Source of the DNA: Enterococcus mundtii
GTDB lineage: Bacteria > Bacillota > Bacilli > Lactobacillales > Enterococcaceae
Direction: 5' to 3'
DNA: 64,000 nucleotides
Assembly (NCBI RefSeq): GCF_002813755.1
Contig: NZ_CP018061.1
Span: 2,532,001-2,596,000 of the forward strand
In this document: one piece after another, positions 17,772 through 25,947 of the stretch
Position numbering within the stretch: the stretch's first letter is position 1
Layout of the letters: every line of letters starts with the position of its first letter
Notes under the pieces: generated by a model
The model's input: the letters and a program-made list of their open reading frames with translations, nothing else
Told to the model about the DNA's origin: nothing
The model's database searches: none
Translations under genes and position numbers: made by a program

Positions 17772-18250
17772 CGTCGTTCTCCTTGTCCTCTTTATCTGAT
17801 TATCATAACTTAAAAGGCTAAGACTTGCTATACAATGCATAATAGAGTAATTATTCTTTTAAACCACAAAAAGTAGCATCCTGAACAACGATTGCCACTT
17901 TTATTCTGTATATATAATACTTATGTTACAGTCAGTAAATAGTTGTATTACTATTTCGATTCATTTATGTTCGCTTAACACTATTAATTTCGATCCGATA
18001 GTACTATTCACCACTTCAACTCCATCTTTTACCATATTGGTGAGGATCAGTGGTCCCTTATTTTTTTTGATCCAAGCGCCAATTACCCTTATTAGAGTTC
18101 GACCCATTTTTTTCAGTTATTTTTGTGCTGAAGTCATGGGCACGTGACATAAGTTAACTAGTTACGCTTTCCAGATTTGACTTTACACAACTTATTAGTC
18201 CTTATTGACAAAGAGCCAGATTCTTGCTTGTTTCGCATTAGTAAACAAAG
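17772..18250. other. Intergenic region without a recognised intact gene
   Basis: About 480 bases between the activator and the mannosidase terminator. It should contain the promoter of the activator gene at its left end. Apart from the short minus-strand frame at 17961-18107 no feature was found. Confidence 0.4.
17961..18107 (-). pseudogene. Short reading frame, possible gene fragment (48 residues)
   Basis: An ATG without a ribosome site opens 48 codons with protein-like composition (MGRTLIRVIGAWIKKNKGP, then LILTNMVKDGVEVVNSTIGS). A stop lies directly upstream in frame. No family is recognised. The lack of a translation signal suggests a remnant. Confidence 0.25.
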
Positions 18251-18286
18251 AGGCTCGTAAGTACTTTAATAGGACTTACGAACCTT
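18251..18286. terminator. Terminator downstream of mngB
   Basis: AGG-TCGTAAGT and ACTTACGA-CCT pair across a 10-base loop. A T5 run follows on the plus strand and a shorter T-rich run on the minus strand, so it may act in both directions. Confidence 0.65.
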
Positions 18287-18346
18287 TTTCACTTTTCTGT
18301 CTCATAAGCGGACTCACTACTTCGCGTCACTTTTTCTCAGTAGCGA

Positions 18347-21022
18347 TCATTCCACATACAATGTCACAAATTTTGCATGGTTAATCTTTTCAAGAGTGAC
18401 GGCATTATTTTCCACCAAAAGTGCTTCTTTCTTAGCTTCTTTTAGATTGACTGTTTCTACTACGTTCACTGGATGGTTGAATGTGATAGACGCATGTCCC
18501 ACTTCATCTAAAAGCCCATTGTATAGACGCAAAATGTAACCTGAACGCTCTTCCGCCTTTTTCAATACACTCAAGGTTAGATTGCCATTGATCTCAAAAA
18601 GACTAAAGTTTGTCGGCAAAGTTGGCTCAACCGATCCTAAAGTAAAAATCAATCGGGAATTCAGGAATTCTGCGTATTGATAAAGAGTGATCGGTGTTAC
18701 TGCTTGTTTGGCACGTTGTGCGACATTTGCTTGGTCAAATCCCTGAGCAAAGTAAACAATGGAGAAATCAAAATGCATCGTTTTGTGGCACTGTGCAGCT
18801 GGTGTCTCAATCACTGATTCTCCTGAAGCACGCCCTGGGCGATACAGTAGATTCTCTTTCCCCATGAAGCCATAGGTCCGGAAAATCGTTAAGCGAATCG
18901 TATCAAACGCTTCCCCCACAATCTCATATTCACGTACCCCTTGGGGCATAACTGCTACGCCATGGGACGCATCGAATAAACCGACAAAGGATTGACAAGT
19001 TTCTATGGCAATCGGTTGCTCATTCCATTGCTCTTTATTGGCTTCCCAAAGGGCCATTTCTTTTTCAAATACAACTGGACGCTCCAACGTACCAAACTGT
19101 TGGTCAGCAAGCGAAAATTTCGAGGCAATCCCAGTATTAAATAGCACACATACCCGATGGCTATCAACTTGTTGGTTTTCAACCGTTAATTTGAAATCAA
19201 TTTGTTGTGATTGTTTTTTCAACACCATCGTCAATTGGATCGGCAGTGAAGACGAGACTTTCTTTTCTGCACGTTCAGCTAAATCCTTCGGAACCTTCAA
19301 CGTGAAAGCTATATGGATCTTTTGGTAGATTTCTGATTGCTGAATGGTGATCGTTGGTTGCGCATCAATTGATGAAATCACAAAATCTTTCACAGGTGGT
19401 GAATAATTGAATGAATCACCATCGTCGCCATTTTCTTCAATGATCCCTTGGTTTTTGTAAAGCACTTCATTGGTTTTATCAAGAATATCCAAAGAACCAT
19501 TGTTATTGACAGTGATCTGATAGTACTCGTTTTCAACCGTATTGGTTTTTACCTCCTGCAATGGTGCGCTTGTATCACCTTTCAAATCAACCGTCAGCTG
19601 GGTATAACCCATACTCGGCACATCCGTCGTTTCTAAGGCAATCTTCACTTTATAGACTTTCTCCGGCAAATAGATTTCCTTGACTGGATTTAAAATATTT
19701 CCTTGATTCAAAACATACTCCGTTTGGTCGGTAAGCTCTAAAATCGTATAAGGCAACGCCTGACCAGCTTGATCAAGAATCGCAAACTCTTTTTGTGGCA
19801 AATAAACTTCTGCTTCAATGACCCCATTGCGTCTTGTATCATAGGTGTTGAAGAGTGTGAAAGTAATTTCTTGTGCTTGTGGGTTATTGATTGCAGTAGA
19901 AATCTGTCGTAAAGTCAATTCGACAAGATTCATGGAAATATCTCGCGCCTGCTTATAGCGCATATAGATATCTTCATTGGTCGTATCAGAAACACAAGAA
20001 CCAATGGAATCATGCGCCGCATTTTCAAACATTAACTTCCAAATCTCTATGACTGTTTCCACGGGGTACTCAAATCCTAATTGCATGGCCATCGTTAAGA
20101 TAGGCTCCATAACATTGACTAAGTAATGTTGGATCTGAGTGTTCATTGCCTTCAAATCAGGACGTGAAGAAAAAATCGTTTTATGGATTCGCATCAATTT
20201 GCCATTGATCAGTTCACCGGCGATTTCTTCCAACTCAGGATGGCGTTCTTTGACTGCGGCAATGTATTTTTCAATCGTTGAAAATTGTAACTCATACTCA
20301 TCCTCATAAAGTTGATTCATTCGATCAACCAATTCTGGAAGATTTTCTCTGACTGGTGCTTGATCGAAACCATTTGGAAAATACACTTGATCCGTAGCAC
20401 TGCGTCCCCAAGTCGTTTTAAACGGTTCTTGATGTAAGAACTCTGCTAATTCTGCTTCTCGTTCAGGAATGGCACCGCCAATGTAGTACCCACTTGGGAT
20501 CTGGTAGACATTGACCACCGAACCATCTTCTCCACGCCATTTGTACTCTGTATGTTTAACGTCGTCATCACTGACACCACGCCAAAACATCGTATCATTG
20601 ATACCAAACTCACGATAGATTTGTGGCATACTGGCTGCTTGGCCGAAAGAATCTGGGACGTACCCAACATTCATGTATGTCCCGAATTCTTCACAAATTT
20701 TCATGCCGTATAACATATTCCGAACAATGCTTTCTCCCGAGATCACTAATTGATCGGTTTGAGTGTACCATGGGCCAATGATCAACTTCCCTTGTTGAAC
20801 AAGTTGTTGAATCCTTTCTTTGTCCTGCGGACGCCACTTCAAGTAATCATCTAACAGCGAAGCCTGTCCATCTAAAATGAAGCTCTCATAGGGATCATCC
20901 TTTTCTAGTTGTTCAATGACTTTTCTTAAATTGTGCATCAAATAGATTTTCGAGCGACTTGTAGTAAAATACCATTCGCGATCCCAATGACTGTGGGGTA
21001 CGACATGTACTGTTTTTTTCAT
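18347..21022 (-). CDS. mngB: GH38 alpha-mannosidase, mannosylglycerate hydrolase type (MngB)
   Basis: An 891-residue glycoside hydrolase family 38 enzyme. The N-terminal zinc and catalytic motifs are visible: HSHWDREW (zinc His10 and Asp14), YVPDSFGQA with the nucleophile Asp, and NAAHDSIGSC. Segments match E. coli MngB closely (GKLIIGPWYTQTD, ESIVRNMLYGM, DGSVVNVYQIPSGY). MngB cleaves 2-O-(6-phospho-mannosyl)-glycerate made by its PTS; related enterococcal and streptococcal GH38 enzymes act on alpha-1,3/1,6 mannosides, so the substrate is open. It follows a fructose-family PTS, as mngA-mngB do, which supports a phosphorylated mannoside. There is no signal peptide, so it is cytoplasmic. Confidence 0.88.
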   Translation of the reverse strand: MKKTVHVVPHSHWDREWYFTTSRSKIYLMHNLRKVIEQLEKDDPYESFILDGQASLLDDYLKWRPQDKERIQQLVQQGKLIIGPWYTQTDQLVISGESIVRNMLYGMKICEEFGTYMNVGYVPDSFGQAASMPQIYREFGINDTMFWRGVSDDDVKHTEYKWRGEDGSVVNVYQIPSGYYIGGAIPEREAELAEFLHQEPFKTTWGRSATDQVYFPNGFDQAPVRENLPELVDRMNQLYEDEYELQFSTIEKYIAAVKERHPELEEIAGELINGKLMRIHKTIFSSRPDLKAMNTQIQHYLVNVMEPILTMAMQLGFEYPVETVIEIWKLMFENAAHDSIGSCVSDTTNEDIYMRYKQARDISMNLVELTLRQISTAINNPQAQEITFTLFNTYDTRRNGVIEAEVYLPQKEFAILDQAGQALPYTILELTDQTEYVLNQGNILNPVKEIYLPEKVYKVKIALETTDVPSMGYTQLTVDLKGDTSAPLQEVKTNTVENEYYQITVNNNGSLDILDKTNEVLYKNQGIIEENGDDGDSFNYSPPVKDFVISSIDAQPTITIQQSEIYQKIHIAFTLKVPKDLAERAEKKVSSSLPIQLTMVLKKQSQQIDFKLTVENQQVDSHRVCVLFNTGIASKFSLADQQFGTLERPVVFEKEMALWEANKEQWNEQPIAIETCQSFVGLFDASHGVAVMPQGVREYEIVGEAFDTIRLTIFRTYGFMGKENLLYRPGRASGESVIETPAAQCHKTMHFDFSIVYFAQGFDQANVAQRAKQAVTPITLYQYAEFLNSRLIFTLGSVEPTLPTNFSLFEINGNLTLSVLKKAEERSGYILRLYNGLLDEVGHASITFNHPVNVVETVNLKEAKKEALLVENNAVTLEKINHAKFVTLYVE

Positions 21023-21043
21023 TCAATCATTCCTCTCCCGTTA

Positions 21044-21080
21044 TAAAAAAGGCACGTAACGATGGTTGTCGTTAGTGCCT
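21044..21080 (-). terminator. Hairpin between PTS IIC and mngB
   Basis: AGGCAC and GTGCCT arms with an inner pairing of TAACGA and TCGTTA, followed on the minus strand by six T. It lies 22 bases ahead of the mngB start and would reduce mngB expression relative to the PTS, or act as an attenuator. Confidence 0.65.
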
Positions 21081-21240
21081 ATTAATTTTTCTCAATTTTT
21101 TTACCATCTGGTACGCATAATTTGTTCCTTACGTAAAATATTTCGAATTTTGCCATTTTCGTACAAGCTAAAAGCGTTCTTAGAAAATCATCTGCTCGTG
21201 CCTTTTCTTTCGCTACTATTTAGCTAATCGGCTTTGTTAC

Positions 21241-22344
21241 TCAATTTTCAAAGCTCAATTCAATATCATCAAGCGTAATGTCTTCTTTTTGTTCTTCTTG
21301 CTTATTGAAATTCACAAATAAAGGAGCGACAAAACCGATGAAAGCAGCTCCTGCAAATAGTCCAATCAAATACGCCCAACCGTTCCCAACAGTGAAGAAG
21401 CCATAAATCCCTCCAACAGGCGGCATTTTGTCATACATTCCTAACGCGATCCCCAAACCTGAAGCGATTGCTCCTCCCAACATGTTGATCGGTACAAGCC
21501 GTAATGGATTGACTAATGTAAAAGGAATTGCTCCTTCTGTGATTCCGATAAAGCCCATAATAAAGTTATTACGGCCAGCATCCAATAGCTCTTTATTGAA
21601 TCGATTTTTGTGGAATAAAGTTGCTAAGGCGTATCCAAATGGCACCGCACAAATCGCAACATTTACGATAATTGCTGGTAAATACACACCTTCAGCTAGT
21701 AAAACATTTCCTGCCATCCAAGCAGCTTTGTTTACAGGCCCCCCTAAGTCAGAGCCAATCATTGCCCCCATGATGACTGCAAGCAAAATTTTGTTGACGT
21801 CGTTTTCAATCATGGTTCGAATCCATTCAACCAAGCTAGTATTGATCCATGCCAATGGCTCAGAGAGTAATGCGCCCATGACGATCGCTACGGATAATGT
21901 AGCAATCAAGGGTAAAATGACCAGCGGCATCACTCCAGCAAATGACTCCGGTAATTTGATATGTTCTTTAGCCCACTTCACTAAGTATCCTGCTAAGAAC
22001 CCAGCAATAACTGCCCCTAAAAAACCAGCATTTGTGCTAGAAGCGACCGCACCGCCGATAAAGCCGGCCCCTAAAGCAGCTTTATCTCCAACAGAATACG
22101 CTATAAACCCAGCTAAGACAGTATTGATCAAACCGATTCCTGTCCACCCTACTTGTTCAATCAAATAAAGCGCATGTTTAAAGCCTTCAGTGCCAGCATA
22201 AGGATCTAAGCTTGTTATCCCCATACCAAGAGCAATCATTTTCGGAATGGCAACAACTAGTGAAGCGCCAATAATCAACGGCAGTACAAAACTAATTCCA
22301 CTCATCAAGTGGCCTTTTACATCTGCTAGAACTCTTTTCATCAT
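21241..22344 (-). CDS. PTS EIIC component, fructose family
   Basis: A 367-residue polytopic protein of the fructose-mannitol EIIC family: VKGHLMSGISFVLPLIIGAS at the N-terminus, repeated Gly/Ala-rich membrane segments, and the conserved GFIGITEGAIPF signature near residue 270. The tail is acidic. It is the third gene after EIIA and EIIB (stand-alone subunits, whereas E. coli MngA is a single fused protein). Its likely substrate is a mannoside such as mannosylglycerate, inferred from mngB downstream. Confidence 0.92.
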   Translation of the reverse strand: MMKRVLADVKGHLMSGISFVLPLIIGASLVVAIPKMIALGMGITSLDPYAGTEGFKHALYLIEQVGWTGIGLINTVLAGFIAYSVGDKAALGAGFIGGAVASSTNAGFLGAVIAGFLAGYLVKWAKEHIKLPESFAGVMPLVILPLIATLSVAIVMGALLSEPLAWINTSLVEWIRTMIENDVNKILLAVIMGAMIGSDLGGPVNKAAWMAGNVLLAEGVYLPAIIVNVAICAVPFGYALATLFHKNRFNKELLDAGRNNFIMGFIGITEGAIPFTLVNPLRLVPINMLGGAIASGLGIALGMYDKMPPVGGIYGFFTVGNGWAYLIGLFAGAAFIGFVAPLFVNFNKQEEQKEDITLDDIELSFEN

Positions 22345-22359
22345 CCTTGCCTCTTTCCT

Positions 22360-22683
22360 TTAGTTTGCGTTTCTTTGTTCCACAGCTGCGACACATTTCT
22401 TTAGCACCGCTTCCGGTGCTTTGATACACGTATTAATATTTACCCGAATTTGCGGTTTTCCTTCAAACCGTTCCATCCCAACAACTTTTTGATCAGTCGC
22501 TAAAAGCAAGAAATCTGCTTCTTTTGCTTCTGCTGCAGTGATCTCGTTGACTTGCCCTAACGAACCTTGCTGTTCAATTTTGACCTCATAGCCCAGTTTC
22601 ACACCAGCTTTTTCTAAAGCTTTTGCGGCCATCGGTGTATGTGCCAATCCTGCTGGACAGGCGGAAATCCCTACTATTTTCAT
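22360..22683 (-). CDS. PTS EIIB component, fructose family
   Basis: A 107-residue EIIB. The phosphocysteine is Cys9 in the P-loop-like motif GISACPAGLAHTPMAA that defines the fructose family. It transfers phosphate from EIIA to the incoming sugar. Its start codon overlaps the EIIA stop by four bases, so translation is coupled; the gap to EIIC is 15 bases. Confidence 0.94.
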   Translation of the reverse strand: MKIVGISACPAGLAHTPMAAKALEKAGVKLGYEVKIEQQGSLGQVNEITAAEAKEADFLLLATDQKVVGMERFEGKPQIRVNINTCIKAPEAVLKKCVAAVEQRNAN

Positions 22684-23141
22684 ATGATTTTCTCTCCCAT
22701 CATTTCCTTTTTGATCAATTCTGCTAAATAAGCTTTATCTTTTGATTGTTGAATCTGCTGGATGAATGTATCTTCAAGCAACGCTGTTGCTAGGCGACTC
22801 AACATTTGCAAATGCACCGTTCCTTCATCTTTTTTAGGAACCATCAAAGCAAACACATTTTTGACTGCAGAATCATCGAAGGTTTCCCATTCGATGGCTT
22901 GTTCTAAGCGAATAAACAAAACGGTCGGTTCCAAAACCGGTTCAGCTTTTGCATGCGGAATAGCAAAGCCTTCTTGTAAGCCGGTTGAATATTGTGCTTC
23001 CCGTTCAATGAATGCCGCACATGTGTCTGCTGCATCGGTAACGATTCCGGATTCATAGGCATGATTCGCAATCACGTGAAACAGTTCTTCTTTTGATCTA
23101 ACAGCCACATTCAAGAGAATATTTTTTTCCTGAAAGTCCAT
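22680..23141 (-). CDS. PTS EIIA component, fructose/mannitol (NTR) family
   Basis: A 153-residue EIIA of the fructose-mannitol type, with the active His in EGFAIPHAKAEPV (about residue 68) and the typical DEGTVHLQMLSRLA helix. It is the first gene of the mannosidase operon and lies divergent from the PRD regulator, with a symmetrical operator between them. It would also be the natural phosphate donor signalling to the regulator's own domains. Confidence 0.94.
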   Translation of the reverse strand: MDFQEKNILLNVAVRSKEELFHVIANHAYESGIVTDAADTCAAFIEREAQYSTGLQEGFAIPHAKAEPVLEPTVLFIRLEQAIEWETFDDSAVKNVFALMVPKKDEGTVHLQMLSRLATALLEDTFIQQIQQSKDKAYLAELIKKEMMGEKII

Positions 23142-23246
23142 CTCATCTGCTCCTTTCCTTTATTCTGAAACCATCATAGTAATTCGTGTGGTTTATTTTC
23201 TGTACACGTTTAATTTACGGTTTCTGATACACGATGTAAACACACC

Positions 23247-23317
23247 AAATTTCCAATTCAAGTGGCAATCATTAGTAAAGCGTTTTCCAAAATGACTGCC
23301 AACTCTTCTGGAAATTT
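23247..23317. promoter_or_regulatory. Nested dyad operator between the PTS operon and its PRD regulator
   Basis: Two inverted repeats share one centre at about 23282: AAATTTCC (23247-23254) with GGAAATTT (23310-23317), and TGGCAATCATT (23263-23273) with AATGACTGCCA (23291-23301). Spacers are 8, 17 and 8 bases. This is best read as the binding site of the divergent PRD regulator. Confidence 0.7.
23275..23288. promoter_or_regulatory. cre-like (CcpA) site in the operator centre
   Basis: GTAAAGCGTTTTCC differs from the cre form TGAAAGCGTTTTCA only at its outer positions. Its placement at the exact centre of the dyad suggests glucose repression of both divergent units. Confidence 0.5.
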
Positions 23318-23357
23318 TCAGTACTAGTGAAACATTTCATTCTTATTCTTTCTATTG

Positions 23358-23363
23358 TATGAT
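23358..23363 (+). promoter_or_regulatory. -10 box of the PRD regulator gene
   Basis: TATGAT, preceded at 17 bases by TTTCAT (23335-23340). The first possible ATG of the frame overlaps it. Confidence 0.45.
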
Positions 23364-23388
23364 GAGGAAGAGCACGGAGGTGAAACAA

Positions 23389-25323
23389 TTGTCAAAACTT
23401 GCTTATCAACGATTAGATGATCTATTGGAAGTATTAACTAGACAAACGGTGCCGCTACCAATGAAGGAGTTAACGAAAAACTTCTCGATTTCTGAACGAA
23501 CGGTTCGGACAGACATTGCGAATTTAAATGATTTATTAACAAACGTGGGAGCCTCCATCAAGTTGATTCGAGGGCAAGGCTATTTGTTGTCCATTGGTTC
23601 AAAAGAACAATTTCATGACTGGTGGACAGAAAGTATGTCAACCACAGAGTCCTTTCTAACCACTAGTGAAGAACGACAAACCTACCTACTTTTCCTATTA
23701 TTCAAGAATGAAAACCCTTTATCCCTGGATGATTTTCTCGATCGGTTATTTATTAGTAAAAACACATTTTACTCATACTTAAAAACGGCTCGAGACAATT
23801 TAGCCGCCTATCACTTAAAAATAGTAAATCGTCCAAATATTGGCTTTGAAGTCTTGGGTAACGAATTCGCCAAGCGTCAGGCTATCAGTGATCTGTTGAT
23901 TGAAAAAGATCTACAAGAGTACTTGATCGGTTTTACAGAAATGGAACTTGAGTTGTTTGATACGATCAATCTAGTCCACTTACAAGAATTGGCATTAAAT
24001 CATCTGGCATCCTTAGACTTGTTAGACTCTGACTACTATCATAAAAACATTCTTTCTCATTTTGCTTTAGCAATCAGCCGCTTTATAGCTGGCCATGAGA
24101 TCAACGAATTTCCCTTGCACGTGCCTGCGCTCAAAAAAGACGCCCAGAAAGTAGTTGGTCATTTCTTAGAAGAAATCGATCATGCATTTGATATACAATT
24201 GACTGCAGGAGAAAAACAATACTTTATTTACTATCTTGCGATGAATGCACCACGTTTAGTTGAAACTGGCGATTCAAACGATTCTTCCACAGAAACTGCT
24301 AAAGCTATCGTCGAAGAATTACTAACTGCGATCAAACAGACGTCAAACTATGCATTAGAGACAGATAAGATGCTAATAGAAGATCTGACTTCTCATATAG
24401 AAGGTTTTATCAATATGAATCTAATGGATGCACGCCGCAGCAATCCATTACTGGCAACGATCAAAAAATCTTTTCCACAGGCTTATGATTTATGTTTGAC
24501 CCATTTAGAAACGGTAAGCATGAAACATGGTTTTTATTTTTCTTCTGATGAGATCGGTTATATTGCTTTGCACATCGCAGGTGCTATGGAAAGGAGTTCC
24601 ATCAGAAATCATCATAAACATCGCGTCATCCTTGTTTGTGGAACCGGTCGAGCCATGAGCCGTATTATTGAAGCGAAAATCATCAAGCACTATCAAGAAA
24701 CGATCGAAGTCGTTGATCGCTTTTCTTATGTTGAACTACAACAATGTGATCTTTCTGCAATTGATTTTGTAATCACAACCGTTCCATTAGAGCAGTTTTC
24801 TGTTCCTTCAATTTATATCAACATGGCACAACTAGACAAGGAAATCAGCAAAATCGAATCGTTCATTGAAACACTAAGCGAAGCAAAAAACGGCATCTAT
24901 TCATTGTTTCAAGAAGCATTTTTTCTTCATGAAAATCATGCAGATAAAGAGACCCTGTTAGAGAAAATGGCACAGCAATTGTACCAAAAAGATTTTGTGC
25001 CAAAAGATTTTTATGACAGTGTGAAGAAACGAGAAGCAATCAATCAGACAAATATCAACGAGTGGCTAGCTATCCCCCATCCCATGACATTGATGGCGAA
25101 ACGCTCGGTTGTTTCAGTGGCAATCATTCCTGATGGCGTTGATTGGGGAAATGGTGACTTGGTTAGATTTGTCTTTCTCTTTGCGATTCAAAAAGACGAA
25201 TATGAAGATACCGAAGAAATCTATAATCTTTTATTAGAGTTGATGGATCGTGAAGATGTTCAACAAGCAATCTTGCAAAAAAGTGGTTATCACAACTTTT
25301 TGAGTTATATGAAACAATTATAA
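23389..25323 (+). CDS. PRD-containing transcriptional regulator of the mannosidase PTS (BglG/MtlR-like)
   Basis: A regulator of 644 residues. N-terminal winged helix-turn-helix with NFSISERTVRTDIANLNDLL, two PRD regions in the middle, an EIIB-Gat/Bgl-like domain (VILVCGTGRAMSRI, with Cys) and a C-terminal EIIA-fructose-like domain with IPHPMTLMAKRS. HTH-type proteins of this layout activate transcription and are tuned by phosphorylation through HPr and their cognate PTS. I choose the TTG at 23389, six bases after GGAGGTG. The upstream ATG at 23359 falls inside a TATGAT -10 box, so it is probably not translated. Confidence 0.9.
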   Translation: MSKLAYQRLDDLLEVLTRQTVPLPMKELTKNFSISERTVRTDIANLNDLLTNVGASIKLIRGQGYLLSIGSKEQFHDWWTESMSTTESFLTTSEERQTYLLFLLFKNENPLSLDDFLDRLFISKNTFYSYLKTARDNLAAYHLKIVNRPNIGFEVLGNEFAKRQAISDLLIEKDLQEYLIGFTEMELELFDTINLVHLQELALNHLASLDLLDSDYYHKNILSHFALAISRFIAGHEINEFPLHVPALKKDAQKVVGHFLEEIDHAFDIQLTAGEKQYFIYYLAMNAPRLVETGDSNDSSTETAKAIVEELLTAIKQTSNYALETDKMLIEDLTSHIEGFINMNLMDARRSNPLLATIKKSFPQAYDLCLTHLETVSMKHGFYFSSDEIGYIALHIAGAMERSSIRNHHKHRVILVCGTGRAMSRIIEAKIIKHYQETIEVVDRFSYVELQQCDLSAIDFVITTVPLEQFSVPSIYINMAQLDKEISKIESFIETLSEAKNGIYSLFQEAFFLHENHADKETLLEKMAQQLYQKDFVPKDFYDSVKKREAINQTNINEWLAIPHPMTLMAKRSVVSVAIIPDGVDWGNGDLVRFVFLFAIQKDEYEDTEEIYNLLLELMDREDVQQAILQKSGYHNFLSYMKQL

Positions 25324-25329
25324 AAAAAT

Positions 25330-25485
25330 GGGATCACTGCTAGTAGCTTTACACGTCTAAATCAATCAGATGACTGGAACAGTGTAAAATTTGGCACAAT
25401 GATTTTATTAGCTAAAGCGGTTAATGTAACACTGGATGAATTCGTTAAATATTTACAGACAAAAAAAGAGTCTTCTTCCAATTAA
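25330..25485 (+). pseudogene. C-terminal fragment of an XRE-family regulator
   Basis: Directly after the stop of the PRD regulator, and in the same frame, 51 codons read GITASSFTRLNQSDDWNSVK, then FGTMILLAKAVNVTLDEFVK. This is the tail of a Cro/CI-type helix-turn-helix domain followed by a short linker. The N-terminal half, start codon and ribosome site are missing, so it is a remnant. Confidence 0.6.
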
Positions 25486-25504
25486 ATGGTTGAAGGCTCT
25501 TTCT
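25461..25504 (-). terminator. Terminator after the HAD remnant
   Basis: AGAGTCTTC and GAAGGCTCT pair, with an inner CC/GG, and on the minus strand seven T follow. The plus strand has a weaker T-rich run, so it may also serve the regulator gene. Confidence 0.65.
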
Positions 25505-25526
25505 CTGAAATCAACTCACTGGGTTT

Positions 25527-25877
25527 TCATGCTTGTAAAGCAATCATTTTTTTGATGGTATGGAGCACCGCATCTTCATCGTTCGACTTTGTCACAAATT
25601 GTGCAACTTCTTTGATTTGCTCAAAGGCATTGCTCATCGCAAAGCTGTAAGCTGCACGTTCTAATAATTCGACATCATTTAGACCATCGCCAAATACCAT
25701 GGTTTCTTCTGGTGTGACGTGGAGAATTCTTTGCAATTCTGTCACTGTTGTTCCTTTATGGACATTATGATTTGAGATATCGAACCAAGCGGCTTCTGAA
25801 GCAACGATATAGGCTTGTTTTTTAAATTTTTCCAATTGTTTGACATGGTCAAAACAATTTTTTTGCGGATCAAACAC
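25527..25877 (-). pseudogene. C-terminal half of a Cof-type HAD phosphatase
   Basis: About 116 residues with the C-terminal catalytic motif of HAD-IIB (Cof) hydrolases: KGTTVTELQRI, then ETMVFGDGLNDVELLERA, then SFAMSNAFEQIK. Full-length members have about 270 residues with an N-terminal DxDGT motif, which is absent here. The only possible start is a GTG without a ribosome site, 10-20 bases after the opuA terminator. Deletion of the 5' half is the likely explanation. Confidence 0.75.
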
Positions 25878-25886
25878 GGTGATTTT

Positions 25887-25941
25887 AAAAAAAAATGACT
25901 TTACCGAAACAGTTTTTGTTTCAGTAAAGTCGATTTTTTTT
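25887..25941. terminator. Bidirectional terminator downstream of opuAB
   Basis: GACTTTACCGAAAC (25897-25910) pairs with GTTTCAGTAAAGTC (25918-25931). There are nine T on the minus-strand side and eight on the plus-strand side. Confidence 0.88.
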
Positions 25942-25947
25942 ATTTAC

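Noticed and set aside
17923..18147. Plus-strand 74-codon frame between the activator and mngB
   Set aside because: No ribosome site and low-complexity hydrophobic composition; the opposite strand has a somewhat better short frame.
21428..22168. Long plus-strand frame of 246 codons opposite PTS IIC
   Set aside because: It is an antisense shadow of the Gly/Ala-rich EIIC gene; no start signal, and composition rich in Pro, Ala and Lys as expected from the complement.
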